Source of the DNA: Epiperipatus broadwayi | Lineage: Eukaryota > Onychophora > Udeonychophora > Euonychophora > Peripatidae | Direction of reading: 5' to 3' | Assembly: GCA_028023455.1 (NCBI GenBank) | Contig: JAQFVV010012395.1 | Coordinates: 6,822,001-6,886,000, forward strand | DNA: 64,000 bases | Shown here: in pieces, positions 48,101 through 57,764 of the stretch | Layout: each line of letters opens with the position of its first letter | Position numbering within the stretch: position 1 is the stretch's first letter | The notes under the pieces: model-generated | Database searches by the model: none | Told to the model about the DNA's origin: nothing | The model's input: only the letters and a program-made list of their open reading frames with translations | Made by a program: the position numbers and the translations under genes

Positions 48101-48803
48101 TACTTCTGATAAAATGGGCATGGAATAAATATGCAGACCTGACAATATTACCCATAAAGAAGTTAAAAAACTATTTAAACCAATAACAAAACATTAGTTT
48201 ATTACAAAATTTTATAATTGTCAGACAAATATTGTCTACTTTTTTTTTAATAAAACCATTTCTACAATCTCATTTCTCTTTTCTTCTTTTTTTGTTCACA
48301 GGCATGATATAAAACAATAGTATTTATAAAGTGTTCAAGGTTAATTTTTGTTAATTTTAATACAGTAATCTTTGAATTAAATTTTTATAATACACTTTTC
48401 TTATGATTGACACATAGTAAATCCCTGGTTTCTGATATACCTAAAATATAATCATATGTACAGATGACTTCACAAATATAATACATTTATTTATATCATA
48501 AGCAAAATAGCAACAATCACACATATCTAGTATGGAATAATTATAACTAGTACCCCTTTTTTCAATGATGACTCTAGGAAGTGGCCACTTTATTTAACAA
48601 TAACACAATCTGATTATGTGAGATGATTTTTTGAATCTGACCTCAATTTAACTTCTTAACTAATGTAGTCAATTGAATCTGATTCATAAACTTAAAGAAT
48701 AAAACTGTAATCCAACATATAGATATAGTGTATTAACAAACCATTTAAAAGTAATCTAATAATTACATGTATATAAATTCTAAATGCACAAAATTTAATT
48801 AAC
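45111..48803. other. intergenic stretch with simple repeats
   Basis: (TA)n at 45399-45429 and 47883-47901. GATGAT-rich text at 45918-46025 (ATGATGATGATGATCATCAT, then three loosely similar blocks). 45770-45850 shares a SINE-like phrase with 38677. Open frames of 60-75 codons here are low-complexity. No gene recognised. Confidence 0.45.
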
Positions 48804-49165
48804 AATAATCAGTAATACAGCATCTATTGAGCCACACCATTCGATGGCACTGTTGCTATGCTAAAGCACATAAATATGCTGTTTACAAGGCCGCTCATAG
48901 ATCTTACAGCCTGTAAACTGTTCAAACACTAAGATGTTGAAGTGCACCCTTACCCCAACATCTCTAGCATGTTGAACATTATTAAAGATGAGTATACAAC
49001 ACTCTCTAGACATTACTCTTGACTATTGTACAGTGTACGATATGAAGGTTTCTGGACTTGGAATGATGAAAATCTCTTGAACGGATTTTTTTTTCTTCGA
49101 TGTATTGTAATTGATGTGAGTTGGTAAAAATTGTAATGAATTGTCAAACAGCTTTCCTTTTGTTG

Positions 49166-49708
49166 TCAGGGGTCAGAATTGACAAAATGAGGAGTGTAAT
49201 TCATTATTTGGCAAAGTTCACGATCAAGTTGCGCACTTTCTGAGACATTTTTGAGATCAAAACAACAGTGCAATGGCAGATGACCATTCAGTGTTGTAGT
49301 TTTCAGATTGACCTGCCACAGAAGGCAAATGTGCTGGCCTTCCTTCAACCCCAAAAAAAGAAAATATTTGACACAGCCAGAAAAAAACTGTTTTTTGTGG
49401 TGGTTTAATGAAATTAAGGCATTGTCAAACATCTGGAATGGAAGGTCGATCGTGTCAATGCTGACCAAGGGGTTCCATTCACTCATGGGACTGGCTTTGA
49501 GGGCTGGCTGGGAATCACTTTTTCCTAACTGGTACGGCAAATTGATTCTTGAAGATGGGGTCAACTTACAGTGAAGCGTATTGCAGCTGACTTGGAAAGG
49601 TGTCAAAATGGCCATAAGGAATATGACCACAGGTCTTAGAGAGGTCTGTCGAGAAAGCCTTGTTTCTCGATAAACAAAACCAAACAAAAAAAGTTTCTTC
49701 AAAAACAA
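49166..49708 (-). other. 180-codon open frame, unidentified cargo of the TIR element
   Basis: Uninterrupted frame starting MFLKKLFLFGFVYRETRL and ending NYTPHFVNSDP. An overlapping 88-codon frame lies on the plus strand (49308-49574, MTCHRRQMCWPSFNPKKRKY). I recognise no domain, signal or transposase motif in either. The block is visibly richer in G and C than the DNA around it and is followed on the plus strand by an A-rich run. That could mean a retroposed or captured piece of a cellular transcript carried inside the element in plus orientation. The minus frame could be chance; three Cys/His-containing phrases do not form a known finger. Confidence 0.25.
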
Positions 49709-50030
49709 TCCAAAAAGACTAGGTTATATATATATATATATAAAAAGGTTGTTTCTTTAAAAAAAAAAAAAGAGAGAGACTGGACAAAAAGAAATAATGT
49801 TTTTTGTTAAAAAAAAATAAAAATAAAAAGACGGAATATTTTTAAAAGGCAAAAAAAAAAAAAAAACCCAAACCATTTTTTTGATTTTTAAGAAAAATAT
49901 ATACATCAAACCAGTTACAAAAAAAAAACAAAACAATAACAAACAAACAAAAAAAAAAGTAAAAAAATTCAGTAAACCAATCCAAAAATTAAAACCGGTA
50001 AATCACAAGAAAATTTGAAAAACAAAAAAC
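49680..50030 (+). repeat. A-rich tract inside the TIR element
   Basis: Long runs of A interrupted by C, G and (TA)n (49724-49741). About 300 bp, much more A-biased on this strand than neighbouring DNA. It follows the complex block 49170-49680, as a decayed or expanded poly(A) tail would. Confidence 0.7.
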
Positions 50031-50231
50031 AGCCTGGTAACATTATATCTATTTGTTTTTCACTAGCAACAGCACCATTGGATGGTGTGGTTCAATAGAT
50101 GCTATATTACCCAATAATCAAAAGGAAGCCTAATTTTCATACAAATGGACTCGATCCAATTTCAAAATAAATTTTTAACTTAAAATACTAATAATTATAT
50201 TACTTTCATTGATTAACCTTAGATGCCTTAA

Positions 50232-50482
50232 AAACAGGCAAAACTCTCCATACAGTAGTGCCACTCAGTGCAAACCAGAGTAATCAATGGATGCCAGAAG
50301 GCTTGTGCATAAAATATCCATCTAGTGCCTACTCATCCAATATCCCCATGCTAGTTTCTGGCTTGTGGGGATATTGGATGAGTAGGCACTAGATGGGGAT
50401 TTTATGCACAAGCCTTCTGGCATCCATTGATTACTCAGATTGATACTGAGTGGCACTACTGTATGAAGAGTTTTGCCTGTTT
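50232..50482. mobile_element. foldback MITE, complete copy (251 bp)
   Basis: Nearly perfect palindrome: ends AAACAGGCAAAACTC and complement, arms of about 115 bp containing CATACAGTAGTGCCACT and ATGCCAGAAGGCTTGTGCAT. The innermost CATCTAGTGCCTACTCATCC faces its complement across a loop of about 19 bases. Shortened relatives are at 2683, 28041 and 34068. All share, beyond the right end, a unit reading AACAACAGTTATG and then GATCATGTGATGTTTAGTGG, so the repeated unit is larger than the palindrome. Non-coding. Confidence 0.92.
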
Positions 50483-50530
50483 AACAACAGTTATGTGCTA
50501 GCATAAAAAATAGCGATCATGTGATGCTTG

Positions 50531-51275
50531 GATGCCATATTTTACATATTTTACAAATATGGACCATTTGCATTTAAAATAAAAATTACACCTTTGATTA
50601 TTTATCTGACAATCTTACATTAATAACACTTTTTAAAATGTTAACAAATCATAATATATTATAATGGTATGGAATCAGAGTGTGAACCATCAATCCTAGT
50701 TCAAAATAAATAGAACCTTTAATATATAATTAAATATAAAATAATGAATATGAATCAATATAAAAGGATAAGTATGAGAGGAACTCCAAAGGATCACTCT
50801 GTGAGATCATCTATAATGACTTTGAGAAATCAACACAGCTAACTACCTTAAGTATAAGCATAATTAACTAAGTTAAGCAGCATTAAAAATAAGTATAAGT
50901 ATAATTCATCATCATGAATGATCAACAATCAAAATAAATTAACATCCAATCTGGTGATTGGATTTGAAATGGTCTACTGGAGACTAGGCTAACTATTTAG
51001 CCATTGCCAGCTAGGGACAATTATTCAAGCATTGATTTGGATGCACAAACTTGTGCTAATGCATAAAATATACAACCACAAAAACAATAATGCTGGGATA
51101 TATGCTGATCATCATCAATGCTCTGGTCACTTAGTACTATTAGTGTACTGGACAACTAAAAACTTAAATTCTGATAAATGCTAAACTAAATAAAAATGTA
51201 GTACATGGACTTTAAAGAATATACTCTTTGTGCCAACACAGGATTATTATCATTAAACAATTCAAAACAAGATAG
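50531..51275. other. intergenic stretch, nothing assigned
   Basis: Non-coding, of mixed composition, with several AAGTATAAG repeats near 50850-50910. No family recognised. Confidence 0.45.
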
Positions 51276-51972
51276 TGTAATGAGCACAGACCTTCGTTAC
51301 ATTGTTGTTTTTTTATTTATTTATTAAACATGAAAGTAAATTAAAAAGTTCGCATTTAAAAATTTTCTTTAAGAATTAAAAATGGAAATTAAATATCATC
51401 TTAAACTCTTATATATTAAATTGCACAGATAATGAAAAATTATTAAAATAAAAATTTATTAAAGAAAAAGTATTTTAAAACTAAATTTTAAAAAGATTTG
51501 GAGATAAAATTATATCTTTAAATTTATCTTTAAACATATTTTTGATTTGGAAAACAGGTTAATTAATCAGAAATGGAAATGATTGTTAATTAGTTAAATG
51601 TAAACCAGCCTTCGGCATTTAAATGTAAAAACACCAGTCAGATAAGAAAACAATAGAAACTGTTAGCAAATAAGAAGAAATCCCTATGGAATCGGACCGC
51701 AGCGAAAGGACCATCGCATCGGTGACGTAATGTTAAGTCAATCCTTCGAATACGTATAAAAGGAAAATTTGGAAATTATTAATTGGTGACGAGTTATTGA
51801 TGATTATTACGATGTAACAGCTAGGTGTTAGTGCTGAGGGGATTGAAAAAGACGCACAGCTTCAATCCCTTCAGTTCTGCTAAGAAAGGAAGAAAAATGA
51901 ACCATCGTTTCTACATTGAGGACCCACTACACTAAAAAATCTCCGGATGGATAAATAAATCGGCCAACAGGA

Positions 51973-51997
51973 NNNNNNNNNNNNNNNNNNNNNNNNN
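51973..51997. other. assembly gap (25 N)
   Basis: Twenty-five unresolved bases. The true gap length is unknown and the join could hide part of the LTR-type element's interior. Confidence 1.
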
Positions 51998-52637
51998 GGA
52001 ATTCACGTTCAAACGGCAAGGAATATATGAAGATGAACTATTTAAATAACCGTAAGAACTTTAAAATTTATGAACAGTAAATTAAAAACTTTCCAGATTT
52101 AAATGATTGCAATTTTATTCTATCTGACCAACATTATTTATTAATTAGTTATAATTTTATTTAATGTATTTATTTTGTAAAATCATTTCCATTTATTTAT
52201 TTTTGTTCTTTAAGTTTTATTATGATTTTTGTTTTCCATTAAATTAATTATAAAAATGTTAAACTTAAGTCGGGTGTAATGGCTGTATAGATTTGTAAAG
52301 TTATATTAGGAGGGTAATCTTGGGTTATTTATGTCGTTGTTAGATTGGGTCAATGGATTGGATATATTGATGTAGTTAGTAGATGTAATCGGAGATTCGC
52401 TACGGGCAGAATCGTTTATATATCCCAACTCACCCGTTTGCCTATGGAAGGAATTATAAGACGGAGAACGCAGTTCCTTTCTATGGAGTTTTTTTTATTG
52501 TTCTTCTCGTTAGATAGATGTAATATTCCTATCTGATTGAGAGTCAATGTCTTTTCTTAATTCTTTTGGTGCTGCCGTATTTCGTATTACATTGAATACA
52601 TCGATGTATCAGATGGATTGATGCCAGTTTGACTGCG

Positions 52638-52655
52638 AGATCGGAAGAGCACACG
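52638..52655 (+). other. Illumina TruSeq adapter-like sequence
   Basis: The 18 bases AGATCGGAAGAGCACACG equal the start of the standard TruSeq read-1 adapter; the next bases (GTTAAATAG) depart from it. Chance occurrence of an exact 18-mer at this place is very unlikely. It is most simply an untrimmed read end built into the consensus, 640 bp after the N gap. Confidence 0.9.
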
Positions 52656-53789
52656 GTTAAATAGGGATAGAATATTTTTAATTTCAATGCAAATCTATGT
52701 AGTATTCAGACTCGATTCTAAATAAAAATGCATTAAATTTAAGTTGTTTATAGACGCTTGCATGGATTGTTTATCGGTTAACTATGTTTTGCGTTTTCAT
52801 ATTTGATCAAAATATATAGACATTCGATAAATAATGATACCTCACGGTGAGTATCTAAAATGTATTTATTCGGATGTCTTTTAAGTTATTGGTGACAATG
52901 TAAGTATCTTATGGTGAATACTATTGGGTTACATATAAATTTTCCTCCGCAATTGTCAGTAATCAATAATTTTATGTTTTGATCGCTTATGCTTACTTTG
53001 GAATGTTTTTAACCATGTAATCTATGTAACCGATCTATAGCAACTTATTATAACAAGCTTTTATAATCCCATCTGTGCGAACTTAATTAAAATGTAAAAT
53101 CAGAATGTAATAGTAATTAAAGGTAAATTAAAGTCAAAAATCAAAGTTAAAAATAATGTTAAATGTTAAAATGTAAAACTAATACTAAAATAATTTTAAA
53201 TCTTATATATATGTGCATAAATAAATAATTGTATGTTAATTACTGGCAGTGGCTTATTTTATTTATTTTTTAATATTGAAATATAATTAGATAAGATATT
53301 ATATTATTTAATCTCTGCTATTCCACTGAGCTAGCGACATGGGCTAACGACCGGAATCAAAATAAAAAAAAATTTTTTTTTTCTTACGTATCTGCCTACT
53401 TTATAAATTTTTCTAGGTTCAAATGCCTAGATGGCGCCCCGTAGTGCAGTTTACGTAAGTACCTTTATCCGGATCGTTACAATAGTGATCTGTGATGTTT
53501 AGTGGATTATTATCATCTGGATGCCTATACACTAATACACACCCCTTTCATATAATATACTATTATGCATAAATCTAGCTAAGAGGACACAAACTCTATA
53601 ACTGTTATTGTAAACAGGAGATGATGCAATATATAATATCCTAAAAATGTTTAGGATTAAGTCACTGGAATAATTTTAGCAATAGAATATAAGTTTATTA
53701 TTAACAATAAAAATCACATTAAGGTCTGCAGAATATGGTTATACACATAAATTAAACTTTATGATTTTGATTAATATACAAAAAAATAA

Positions 53790-54135
53790 GGTATCAACTT
53801 GTGATTTACAATCCCTCACAATGAGTTTACATAAAACACATATATCATCGCACAGATGTGCAGCATAATAATTTATTAATATATTTGACTTGCTGTAAAA
53901 TAAAAAAAATTAAGTTATCACATTTTAATGATACACATACCACAATAGGTTTACATAAAACATATACATATATCATCACACAGACATGCAGTATAATAAT
54001 TGATTACATATTTGAATTGTCAGATAAAAATAAAATAAATTTTAAGCTATCATATTTTAATGATACAAATATATCATACAAAGTTTATATAAATCACATA
54101 CATCATTTCACAGATATGTATAATAATTGAGTAAC
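53790..54135 (+). repeat. tandem array, about three units of 125-134 bp
   Basis: Unit landmarks GTTTACATAAAACACATA, CATCACACAGATATGCAGTATA, then ATAATTGATTA and TATCATATTTTAATGATACA repeat at about 53824, 53949 and 54083. Copies are diverged. The 90-codon open frame at 53858-54130 with a repeated HFNDT/YFNDT phrase is a by-product. Confidence 0.8.
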
Positions 54136-56391
54136 ATAAATTAAATTTATTTTCTTTCCTATAATACATATCAATGATAGATTTAACATAGATGTGTGTG
54201 TGCATGCATAGAAATGTATTTGCACACTGATGTTTATACTATGATATTTTAATTTATCAAAATAAAATTATTAAAAATATATTTTTCACATAACTGCACA
54301 TATATAATGTATGAATACAAAAAATATAGATGATATGAATTAAAATTATTAATTAACTTCTTTTTTATGATCAGTAAAATTTCTTTTCTAATCTAAAAAG
54401 ATTTTTCTTTTCCTTTTTTCAAAATAAAATCATCTATGAATCAATCATTTCATTCAAGCAAAATTTTACTTGTTTTCTTTTAAATATATAGATTTTAAAT
54501 ATTTTTTTTACTGAAGAAATTATTTAAAATGTTGTTCTCATTATATATAATGCTATAAACTAGCTGTGCTTTATGTATATACATTTATTTGTGCTTCTCT
54601 GTATACAGATAAATCAGCATATATATAAACCAATTCTTCAACAAGCTGAGGAATTCTCTGGTAAGTATCATCAGGACAGGTATAGTCCTTCAGTCAACTC
54701 CATTTGGTCTAGGCTTGGATAGGCTTCAGGCAAGTTAGCTGTTTGGCAACATTAGGGTTATGAACATTGGAAGATGATCCTTTTTCCCATGTAAATTTAA
54801 ACTCCACTGTAGTGAACCATGGAGCAGCTATTGAACTTGGCCTATATCTTGCCTTCAGCTATTTCTTTATTGTCATTCTATATAACTCTCAAAACCACTA
54901 CTTTTACAAACTCTAGGAAACCGACTAACTAATCTTTTTATCAACTCTTTTTATAGCTAGGGTGGGGAGGAAAAATTTCAGTAACTCAAGAATGTTTTTC
55001 CTATCTTTATCACATTTTAAATCTACTTTAATCTTTTTGAAATTTTACCAAATGTATAATCTACAATTTTTACTTTAAAAAAGATTTCTAAAATAGTAGA
55101 CATTTTATTAAAATGTTATACAAGTTTTAATTAAAAAAAGATTTCTAAAATAGATAATGAATTTTTATAATTATCAGTAGATCTACTTTAACGTAAAACA
55201 TGCTTGTTTTAATTTCAAAATCAGAATTCAATAAAAATATTTATTTAGACCTTTGTAAATGTTAATTTCATAATAAAAATTATTTTACAATTCAAAATTA
55301 TTTCATCCCTCACTATTACTGAGTGAAATGTAGAAAATATCTACAAAAAATTAACTGTTTATTTCTACTTTTTCTTTCAACTTTATATATATATACGTGC
55401 ACACACTAATATGGTTTGTATCCATAAAAACCATATGCCTAAAATATATGGTAAATACAAAATGAAGTAAATTTCTTTTTTTTTTCAAATCTTTTTTTAA
55501 AACTTCAGTTGCTTTAAAATGCAATTATTATTATTATTTTTTTTTTAAAAAAACTTTACTTTTTGTTTTGAACAATCAGCACTATAAAATATAGTTTGTA
55601 TTAAATATAAATTAAAATAAAACTTAAAATGTTTAATATGTTAGGATAACAATGTAAATGGTTTTTTAAAATTACAAAACAAAAGTTCTACAGCTGGAGT
55701 TCAATTTCTTCTGCAATAGCAAATATTAACTAATTCCCTATTTGTAAATTGCCATAATGTTCTTTTTACAGTATCCTGTCATTAAAATTTGAATTTTAAG
55801 CATTGATTCTTTATTTTAATTAAAGATTCATTCATAAAATAATTTGGTCAAGTTCCAGAGATTCAGGATAGATTTCAGTAGTCAGCAGTTTTTTTCTCTG
55901 TTCTACTCAATCAGCATAATGAAGATCTGATGTGGCTTGAATAAAGTGAGAATCCAGGTTGTCCAATTTAAAAAAAACTGGCCATAAATAAATATAGTCT
56001 CATTTTAACACCATTGGATCTTCTTTTTAACATTTTTACTAACATCTTATTTTTGACATCTTTATTGACCATATTTTATTTTAATTACAAGAATTTCAAA
56101 AATGCTTTTTTTATTTAGTTGATAGAACTTGCAAAACACTGTAATTATTGAATAGCCTGAATTTTTTTCATTTTTGAATTTCATATCTAAACAGACTTAA
56201 TCTTTTTAAAATTTCATTATTTAAAATCTATTTCTTAATTGAATTGTTTTGAAATACATTCCATACATTCTTTGACAAGAGAAAGTTTTAACATAATTTA
56301 TATAATTTACAAGTTTCTCTTAATTTTAAATGTTTAAAAATAGACCTATTACATTATTTAATATTATTTTACAATATGACATTAAAATAGA
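54136..56391. other. intergenic stretch, one possible micro-exon
   Basis: Mostly AT-rich. 54590-54960 is more complex. GCTTCTCTGTATACAG followed by 52 open bases (54609-54660) and GTAAGTATC forms a textbook acceptor-exon-donor arrangement, but nothing ties it to a gene. The rest shows no recognisable feature. Confidence 0.35.
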
Positions 56392-56544
56392 GGGATTTGA
56401 ACTTAGGATTTTCAGTCTATATTTATTCTCCACTCCATCTCAAACACCTGCTATACTTGAATATACACATGCAAAAAAGATAAATGATACCCAATCTACA
56501 TATTTTGTGCAGAACCAGCACTCATCATCCTAAGTTCAAATCCC
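56392..56544. mobile_element. small TIR element with tRNA-promoter-like ends
   Basis: Exact 18 bp terminal inverted repeats, GGGATTTGAACTTAGGAT at 56392-56409 and its complement at 56527-56544; total 153 bp. Read outward, each end is CCTAAGTTCAAATCCC, which fits the pol III B box (GTTCRANTCC). Interior non-coding. The hairpin at 16701 has comparable ends. Confidence 0.75.
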
Positions 56545-56899
56545 TTTATTTACTATAGTAAACATTCAATATACTCAAAGAATAGATTAATTAAATATGA
56601 TATTTAATAATTTTAACATTTGAATATACATATTATTATTACATTCAATATTATTTCTTTTGAACTGTTATATTTAGCAATCTTTACAACTTTGAATCAA
56701 CTCACAACCATAGCTGATTGTGAAATGAATGACATTATTCATTTCAATCTTTCTATATATTAGTATATTGACTACAGATTCTCATTTTCAAAATTGACAA
56801 TAGATTACAAAAACAGTTTTATATTAGAATCATTTTTAACTATTATCAGTTCTATGTATGATGAAAATCTCTTCAAGACTAATCCAGTTTCTCACTAAC

Positions 56900-57175
56900 A
56901 TCAAGACTGAAATGAACTGGACTGAACATATTGCTGAAGAGATAGTAAAGATAGTCAGTTGAGATTTTAAATGGATAACAAGAGACTATAAAAACTTAGA
57001 AACAGAGCATTATAAGATGGAGGATTGAAATAATATTTGATGGTATGCTGTGGGGAAGAAAGTCTAAGAACTGGTACTGTTGAAGTGATTTGAGAAGAAA
57101 TGATAGAAAGAGGCTTGGCTTATTGCACAAAATAGACACATGTTAAAGCACAAGCCAATAGCATTCAAATAAGCA
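56900..57175 (+). pseudogene. possible LINE C-terminal scrap
   Basis: Weak, multi-frame resemblance to the extreme C-terminus of RTE/CR1-type elements: GRKSKNW followed by DLRRNDRKRL, and WLIAQNRHM in place of the AQDR--WR motif. The purine-rich plus strand is typical of such tails. No intact block, so this is a tentative call. Confidence 0.35.
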
Positions 57176-57400
57176 AAAAATGGATGTTTAAAATTTTTTA
57201 ATGGTATTGTAGTTTTTTTTTTGATAATCATGATTATGAAGCTTACTTTTTTAAAAGTTGATTTTATTTTTTACTCTCTGTTACAATGTTTATATATAAG
57301 TTCTTATAAATCTAAATCGAAGCAAAATAAAAGCTTTAGTTAGATGTATTATTCGTATATCTTCTCCTTTACTTTTTTTTTTTTTTTGCATTCCTTCATA

Positions 57401-57764
57401 TATTCATATATATATTACTTTTTATAAATCTGCACATATATACACTCTAATGCAAATTTTTTTAATATAATTTCTTTAATTTTCTAACAGCAACAACATT
57501 TAAACATATAATCATATAACCATTTTTTATATATATCTATAAAAATACGGTTAAAAATAAAATATGATTATGAATGATAATATAAAATATGTATTTTATA
57601 TGTATATAGAATAATGGTTATATGATTATATGTTTAAATGTTGTAGCTATGATGAAGACTGCAAGATAGTTGAAACTGTTAGAAAATTAAAGGAATTATA
57701 TAAAAAAAATTTGCATTAGAGTGTATATATATATGGAGATTTATAAAAAAATAATATATATGAA
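57401..57764. mobile_element. palindromic element, 364 bp (family P1)
   Basis: Outer arms TTTTATAAATCTGCACATAT, then ACACTCTAATGCAAATTTTT and complements; inner arms CAACATTTAAACATATAATC, then ATATAACCATT and complements, with a loop of about 110 A/T-rich bases. The right arm reads GATGAAGACTGCAAGATAGT, then TGAAACTGTTAGAAAATTAA, matching the element at 28749-29033 (GATGAAGACTGCTGGACAGT, then CGAAACTGTCAGGAAAATAA). So the two are copies of one family with different inner arms. Confidence 0.85.

Larger units (their letters stand above)
48812..50112. mobile_element. 1.3 kb TIR DNA transposon with cargo
   Basis: Left TIR (48812-48857) GTAATACAGCATCTATTGAG, then CCACACCATTCGATGGCACT, GTTGCT. The right TIR (50065-50112) on the other strand reads GTAATATAGCATCTATTGAA, then CCACACCATCCAATGGTGCT, GTTGCT. 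Flanking direct repeat AATAATCA (48804-48811 and 50113-50120), 8-9 bp, compatible with hAT-type insertion. The interior holds a GC-richer block at 49170-49680 with the longest ORF of the window, then an A-rich stretch of about 300 bp. No transposase motif is seen, so it is probably non-autonomous. Confidence 0.85.
51276..53481 (+). mobile_element. LTR-type element or solo LTR, 2.2 kb, containing an assembly gap
   Basis: Begins TGTAATGAGC and ends GATCGTTACA, giving TG...CA ends with five-base inverted termini TGTAA/TTACA. ATAG occurs directly on both sides (51272-51275 and 53482-53485), a 4 bp target duplication. Removing the element would restore GATAGTGATCTGTGATGTTT, which resembles the dispersed GTGATCATGTGATGTTTAG unit, so it inserted into that repeat. 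It contains a TATA-like CGTATAAAAGG (51752) and a run GAATTGGTGACGAG-like (51779) reminiscent of a primer-binding site. GC is higher than around. A gap of 25 N and an adapter-like string lie inside, so length and content are uncertain. Confidence 0.55.

Noticed and set aside
53858-54130. 90-codon frame with an internally repeated sequence as a repeat protein
   Set aside because: The repetition is that of the underlying diverged DNA tandem array; copies are not codon-phased by selection.
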